A DNA stretch of 64,000 nucleotides from Ryuthela nishihirai (Eukaryota > Arthropoda > Arachnida > Araneae > Heptathelidae), in the NCBI GenBank assembly GCA_038380435.1, contig JAWZYU010000019.1:25011801-25075800 (forward strand), in the 5' to 3' direction. Every line of letters starts with the position of its first letter. Position 1 is the stretch's first letter. This document shows, one piece after another, positions 57,913 to 64,000 of the stretch. The notes beneath the pieces are model-generated. The model ran no database searches. It worked only from the letters and a program-made list of their open reading frames with translations, and had not been told where the DNA came from. The position numbers and the translations under genes are program-made.

Positions 57913-59700
57913 ACTTGCAGCTCATAAAACAGGTAATATACTGAACATAGTTCATTTCTTCCAATTATTTGACCAAACATTTTTAGGTGCCCAACCAAGT
58001 CTAGATCTGAGGAGGAGGGGATCTGCAAGTGATACATTTGAACTATGAAAAAAAAGCGGGGGGGCTTGAGAGGCTTGATTTCCATTGTTGCAGTATAACA
58101 TTTTCCCCTGCAATTTGGAAGTCTTTAAAAGATTTGAAATATGCAGAAGATTACCTTTTTTTTTTTTGCCTCCATTACCCTTACTAGTATTTTTAAAAGG
58201 GGCCATAGCCATCTTGCCCCCCAATCTGGTTCTGTGCCCAACTAAAAGATTTTGACAGTTCATACTACTCATTAAAATCTATAGCTTTGTTTTTAATAAA
58301 GATTTTGCAGCCCTTTCAGAATATAGCATTCTTCCTAGTGGCTCTTCACTAAGTTTGGTCAGGCCTGATTTTAAATATTTTGAAATGTCTGTCTAATCAC
58401 AGTGCTATGCATCATGTACTATTGCATATTGCCCAGCAAGCAGTTTTGCTGGTATTACTGAGTTTAACATAGACATTCTCTAAACAATATATATCACTCT
58501 ACATGTTATATTTTATCACTTGTTTAATTCAAGTTATTTTTATGTTTTGTTCATTATTATATTTCAGTTCATTAATTATACGTATGTTTGCATATGGTAT
58601 AATGTGGAGGAGGACAAGGAGGAGAATGATAAAAGATAAATAGCAAGGAGAAGCCAATATGGCATAAAATCTTCACCCATTTCATAATGATAACTGAAAG
58701 AAATTCTGAACAATGTGGTGGAGAGTTAACATTATTCAAAAATTCATAGAGATGCTCATTGAAATAGATAGGGAAAAAAAATACGAAATTTTTTTAAGAC
58801 TCTCTAATGCACTGCAAATTTTTTTCATTATAATTATTTCATAGTATATAACCTTTATAATATATTTTACTGCTTTTCACTATAACTAATATATTTGTAT
58901 GATATTCATAATGAATATATTCAGTATGACAAACATATTTTGGTCACCTGTAGAACTTCATTATACTGACATTTCACTGCACCATTTTACTATTTTTCCT
59001 CAGTATGTATCATTCTATAAGCACCTCAGAGACAAGAAAAATTGGTAATTCTTTCTGCAGACCTTAGCCACCCACCAGATAAAACCCCCTTTGTCATCTG
59101 AGTTAGTCTTTTTCCTCAGCTGTTTGCTTTAGATCCTGATAAATCCATGCTAACAGTATTTATACATTTACCATTTGTGAGAAGGAATTTTATTTATGTG
59201 AATATCTATTCACATAATCAGCTCTAAATTCACAAAATTCTAGCATAACAATACCTTGGATCTGTTAATTTTTATATGAAAAAGAACACTAATAAAAAAT
59301 CTCATTGATCTTCTTAAACTATAGTCTGTGGATACCTAGAATACATGGGTTTTCTAGGGGGTCTGCTATTTGCTCTAGTATCTGTGTTTCAACACGTTTT
59401 CAACTTAAGAAATATTGAAATGCTTAGGGATACTTAAACATTGTCAGTATTCTTGGGGATCTGTCACGTTGGCAGATTAAAAATAAGGATCCAAGCTAAC
59501 TAAATTTTAAGAACCAATGCATTAAGTGATATTTTACTATCTTTGTAGTTTCTATTTGTGGCAAGAAAAATTATCTCTTTAAAATTTCATCTGCAATATA
59601 GATTTGTATATTGGTAGAAATCAAATACTTTTTAAAGCTTTGAATTCTCAGGACCATAAGAATTCCATAAAGTGTGACCATGAATTTTATATTGCTTTAC
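57913..59700. other. Downstream flank, no gene seen
   Basis: AT-rich. A 106-codon - strand frame at 57952-58272 overlaps another frame and has no family match that I recognise. Confidence 0.4.
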
Positions 59701-59701
59701 T

Positions 59702-59790
59702 CCCAGAGTCACTTTTTTTGCCACCTAATGAGCTAAATGGCTAGGTCACAAATCTCGGAGGAAAATTAGGGGGAGATAGGAACATCCAGT
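59702..59790 (-). mobile_element. SINE-B copy 12 (reverse, 3' scrap)
   Basis: GAGTCACTTTTTTTGCCA, TGAGCTAAATGGCTAGGTCA and TTAGGGGGAGATAGGAAC are the complement of the SINE-B 3' third, with many substitutions. Confidence 0.6.
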
Positions 59791-60940
59791 AAAGCCCATC
59801 CAATATGGTTTTTACTGTGCACAGTGTTTTTCAGCCAGGACAACATGGACAATTCGCACATGTTCTGCAAAATATTTTATATTTCAACCCTAAAAGGCCT
59901 TAAATTTCATCAGTGTGTTACAAAAAATAAAGCTTTAAAACAACTTTTAACAAGTTGTTTTTAACAACTAAAATAACTTTAAACAACAGTTAGGGAGCTA
60001 GCTGCAGTTTCAGTGGGCATGCTTTGTGTAGCTTTAACTGAGGCCGTGGTCAGCAAGTATTTTAGTGGGGCTTATGTGCATTGGCCTGTAGAAGCTAGGA
60101 GTAGCTTCTAGAACCCTCTTTTTCCTAAATGTGACACTGAAAAAAATTAGTTAATTACATCACATAGCTCTTTGTGTAAGTCAATGGTATTAATTCTCAA
60201 TCTATATTAATAAATGCATTTCAAAAATTTCTCTCACACACACACACATCAGGATGAATGAAGGAAGGGTAGTGCCACTCCGCGAGGAAGAATTTCTTGA
60301 CTGTCGTTGGCTAAGAATTTTGACATCACAGCAGGGAGATAGTGGTAAACAAAGCTTATAAGAAGCATACGATAATATTGATTTAGGTTGGCAGAAGTGT
60401 AAAATTACAATTTCAGTTTTTTTTACTGTCTAGCTATCAGGGAATTATTTATCGTCATAGATACACATTCAGCAGCCATTTTATTATTACATGCAGTTTC
60501 GTGTTATGTCAATATTAACTGAGATACAGAACTCTGGAACATCTTAAATAATCATCTTCTGAAAAAGTGTGACTGAAAACAATCTTAAAGATCTGTTTCA
60601 ACCTAGATTTTTAACAATATTCGTTCTCTATTTATAGAGTTAAGGAAATTGGAATATTTAGCAGCAATAATTCCAATAGAGTAACTGCACTCAAAGGTTA
60701 TTAAAAGCTATAACTGTTATGCTAAACTTGACTAATTACATCTAAGAGTGTTTTCAGCAGTTTACGTGACAATTAGGTCGATTTTCTAATTCTGAATGAT
60801 ATTTTGCAGAAAGAACTAACTTGCTAAGCATGAATTATGGAAGCTGAAACAGTTACCGTAACTCTTGAAATACTGAATGCATATTATTGCAAAATGAGAT
60901 TTAAATAGGTTTAACTATGTTCCTAAAATTATTTTCAGTT
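59791..60940. other. Downstream flank, no gene seen
   Basis: A CACACACA tract at about 60234-60247. Otherwise unremarkable AT-rich sequence. Confidence 0.45.
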
Positions 60941-60949
60941 GCAGAGTGA

Positions 60950-61088
60950 TTAGAGTGCTTGACTACTGATCTAAGGGACCTGAGTTTTGAGCCTTTTTCC
61001 ACTGAGGTCTTGCCATCTTACTATGGCATATAAATTGACAGGCTCCTGTCAGACCTCTGTGCAAGCAGCTGCTTGAGGGGGGTATATA
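60950..61088 (+). mobile_element. SINE-A copy 7 (internally deleted)
   Basis: GAGTGATTAGAGTGCTTGAC, CTACTGATCTAAGGGACCTG, CTGAGGTCTTGCCATC, GACAGGCTCCTGTCAGACC, CAAGCAGCTGCTTGAGGGG. The 5' box A part is decayed. Confidence 0.82.
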
Positions 61089-61239
61089 TTTTCATAAAAA
61101 TATTATTTAAGAAGTTAATAAAACCAATATCTGCATTGCTATTAACATAATGTGAAATTATACCTAATAAATGGCTCTTTGAATATACGTCGATATTATG
61201 AATATCATAATTACATCTTTTGTAATTTAAAAAAACCAA

Positions 61240-61385
61240 GAACATATGTGAACTTATATCTGGACTGAACTACCCACCACAGGACAATAGACTCATCTAT
61301 CCATCAGATATCACCACAAGAAAACAACCAATGTAAGTTCCTAGATAATATTTCCATCTAATTGTCTCAGCTTTTCGAACAATTA
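61240..61385 (+). repeat. Dispersed repeat, partner of 39180-39330
   Basis: ACCCACCACAGGACAATAG, CAGATATCACCACAAGAAA and CTAATTGTCTCAGCTTTT follow the same order as the intron copy at 39.2 kb. Class unknown. Confidence 0.6.
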
Positions 61386-61712
61386 CAGTGATATAGAGAA
61401 AATTTTAACAATTGCTATATAATTTCTATTGGATGATTCTGAGAAATTATTCTGATCTTGCACTTAAAATTACATTCAGTAGAATTAAAACACCAGATCT
61501 TTATTTCAACTTATCTTTTTATCAACTATGTTAATAATCATAATGAAAATAATAAAAATGATTTTTTACTGCCGTGAATAGTAGTTTTATGTTTATTCCA
61601 CTGCTTTTGTTTTGATCTTAATCTTGTTTGCAATGCAGAGGTTTTCCCCTCTGGTTTATTAAATTTTTAATAGCAATTTGAAACTGCTGCTATAATTTTC
61701 TAATGTGTAGAC

Positions 61713-62208
61713 TAGCTGTTCTCAACCTTTGAGTCACGACCCCATTTTATAGAGGCAAAGTGACCCGCGACCCTGATACACTAAAAATAGGCTTTTTAAT
61801 AGGGTAAATGAAAACACATTGAAAATAGATTTTTCAGTATAATGTAATTCAAAATAATGTTAACTTACGACATATTTAATGCGATGATTGAAATTGTAAC
61901 TCATTAACAAGCTTAAAAATTCGCGGTTGAATTTTTGTTAATGCCAACCTCATGTCATTCTCTACATTTATTCTGTTTATTCTTTATTCCCGCATTCCGT
62001 AGAGCCAATCACCGAACTGCGCATGAACCTGGACCTCACAACAAGCTAACTCGATGAACGAAAGATAGTTACATGTTTACACAAGCAAATCTCTGTGCAG
62101 GACGTGATGACGTGATTTTTTGTTTTCCCTTTTTAAAATTTTCATAGCTCACCACTGCCTGGCAACCCCACAGAAAACCCTTCACAACCCATGGGTTGGG
62201 AACCACTG
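61713..62208. mobile_element. hAT-type MITE copy 2 (496 bp)
   Basis: Termini TAGCTGTTCTCAACC and, inverted, GGTTGGGAACCACTG, flanked by the perfect 8-bp duplication GTGTAGAC (61705-61712, 62209-62216). The body matches copy 1 (18874-19378) over its length, including TTTTATAGAGGCAAAGTGAC. Confidence 0.92.
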
Positions 62209-62628
62209 GTGTAGACTATGACAAGCTGACATAAATTTTTATTCCCATGAATCAGTAGAATATAAGCCAAGGTATTTAAATTATCAGTTACCTGAGATAA
62301 TGTTACTTTTTTATTGGGTACACTCGTAGTTTTCAGAGCGATCAGTTTCATTATTTCACCAGTCATTTCGTTGTTCCCCGAGATGATAATCCTTTGGTCA
62401 GAGTAGAATTGGCCTTGGTAACAAGACTGATTTTTTTATGTGATAGGTGTTTTTAAAAAAAACTGGAATGGCATTACCATTTAGTTTTCATTTAATAGGT
62501 AGCCCTAAGATTTCGCTTCATAAATCTTACAGGTGATCTTAACAGGCATCTGAAAAATGTTTACCACATATTTCGTCATGTGTGCATTGAATTTATTTCT
62601 ACGCCAACACTATAGTACCCACTTCATG

Positions 62629-63009
62629 GGGAGGGGGGGCTCAGTCGGTAGCGCGTCAGGCTCGTAATCTGTAGTTCCCAGGTTCGAGTCCCAGCTGGGT
62701 CAGCATTGAGATTTATCTCCGCAAAATTCCCTGCCCTGCCCACGATCAGTAGGGGACACTGATGGACTTGGAAAGGCTGTCGTCCGTCGGATGGGACATT
62801 AAGCCGTGGCCCTGTGTGCGGGAGAGCCATACCCTGTGCATGTTAAAGAGCACGCTAGATGGCCTTGATGGGAGGCTACCATCTGTCTCCCAACACCTAT
62901 TCGAGTGGGTCCCCTCCCCCAACCTTCTCTGAGCCTTCGGGGTCCATGTGACCTGGCCATTTAGCCCATTGTGTGCAAAAAAGTGCTGCTCAGAGGTAAA
63001 ATAACCCAA
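62629..63009 (+). mobile_element. SINE-B copy 13, with target duplication
   Basis: A full-length copy: G-run, GGCTCAGTCGGTAGCGCGTC, GGCTCGTAATCTGTAG, CAGGTTCGAGTCCCAGCTGG, body, AGAGGTAAAATAACC. Flanked by the perfect direct repeat CCCACTTCATG (62618-62628 and 63010-63020). Confidence 0.93.
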
Positions 63010-63020
63010 CCCACTTCATG

Positions 63021-64000
63021 CTAATTTTTTTTTGAAGGATTACTCATGTAGTTTGCTACTGCACAGTTCGGCATGATAAAAAAATCACCTGAAAGTGAAA
63101 TCAGTGAAAGACTTCACAGAGAGAGATACACCAAGCAGAGAAAAAAGAAAGGCACAAAAGAACAGACAATTATATAAATATTTAGCTGTGCTCTCCCCAC
63201 TGTGATATGGACACTCAGCAACACTCAAATAACCTTGATAAAACATCCTTTTGGTACCACCTTATATATACTCACCTTGCATACACCACTGATTAATGCT
63301 ATAACAAACTATGTCAACCTCACTGTTCTGCCAAATTATTATTTAAATATTTTAAATATTCTGTCACTGAAAGGAAAAGGCTGAAAAACACTGTGAATAA
63401 TGTGTTACATATGGAGTTATTGCATATTTCATGAGAGATGTAATAATTTATTTGGCTAGAAATAATGCTACTGAATACACCAATATATGTATCATAGATT
63501 TCATTTTTTATGATGTTCATCACATGATGTCTCAGGACTTATTTGACCAGCTTTTAAGATGTTAAGAATTTTATACAGAGATTTCATGAGTTACGCAATT
63601 TTTTCAGGTTGCATAGCTCATCAAATCACTATGGTAATATAGCAAAAACTATGTTGTTATTACCCTATTTAGATGGAAAATTGTAGCAATATATTAGTAA
63701 TAAATTGCCTAAACTATATATTAGTAATAAATATATTTACAACATTAGCAATATATTAGTAATATATTGCTAATGTTGAACATGCAAGTAACAGCATTCC
63801 TTTCAGAAAGTAGTTTTAAATTGTATTGGGAATAACAGCTTCAAGGTTGATTAGAAATATTTGTGTATTATGCATTACTATCATATGAATAGGTAATGAT
63901 ATTTCTGTGCTATTCGGTGCCATTTTTATTGCAAAGTTTCTGACCCTTGAAAAGGAAATACCTAAGGAAAAGAAATTCTTAGTATTAAAAAGTAAAGAAG
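63021..64000. other. Window end, no gene seen; hairpin at 63740-63778
   Basis: AT-rich. TATATTAGTAATAAAT is repeated near 63690-63735. A perfect 18-bp stem (CAACATTAGCAATATATT and its complement, loop AGT) lies at 63740-63778. Confidence 0.55.

Noticed and set aside
57952..58272. 106-codon - strand frame downstream of the ZC3H4-like gene
   Set aside because: It overlaps another frame, has no motif, and contains homopolymer-derived residues.

Overview
The window is animal nuclear DNA: AT-rich, with multi-kilobase introns, spliceosomal splice sites and many dispersed retroposons and DNA transposons. No bacterial features are present. The tRNA-derived SINEs, Tc1/mariner, hAT, pogo and LINE relics suggest an invertebrate. 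A chelicerate or other arthropod is my guess, at low confidence, because no taxon-specific marker is visible.

One protein-coding gene is supported. It is the 3' portion of a ZC3H4 / Suppressor-of-sable type CCCH zinc-finger gene on the + strand, from 9547 to the stop at 55805, with a 3' UTR to about 56.5 kb. Six firm coding exons and one likely 27-nt microexon join in frame to about 987 codons. The order is: end of zinc finger 1, zinc fingers 2 and 3, an acidic/Ser-Pro linker, a conserved IRIQQ-like/WYSSDED segment, a DPRL-repeat tail, and a C-terminus ending DPTASPFC. The first half of finger 1 and the N-terminus lie upstream of the window. The intron between fingers 2 and 3 (9659-15444) has no GT-AG sites. 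It has a canonical U12-type AT-AC donor, branch point and acceptor.

Almost everything else is repeat material in introns and flanks. (a) Two tRNA-derived SINE families are present: SINE-A with 7 copies and SINE-B with about 13. (b) One LINE family has an APE endonuclease, a reverse transcriptase and a (GAT)n tail; a nest at 41.9-50.1 kb has one LINE inserted head-on into another, plus two SINEs and a TTAA-flanked DNA element. (c) Two degraded Tc1-like elements lie at 2.3-3.8 and 7.0-8.1 kb. (d) A pogo/Tigger element with both ends and TA duplications lies at 50544-53324. (e) hAT-type non-autonomous elements with 8-bp target duplications lie at 4.3, 18.9 and 61.7 kb. (f) TA-flanked palindromic MITEs lie at 36.65 and 40.8 kb. 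(g) A very large inverted repeat lies at 16.57-18.61 kb. (h) A transposon-like element filled with a degenerate minisatellite lies at 34.67-36.60 kb. (i) A broken intronless gene of a repetitive invertebrate protein family lies at 26.9-28.6 kb on the - strand.

The most distinctive observations are the AT-AC minor-spliceosome intron splitting the zinc-finger cluster, the datable transposon nest with a paralogous empty site for its TTAA element, and the approximately 2-kb inverted repeat carrying degenerate hammerhead-like motifs.
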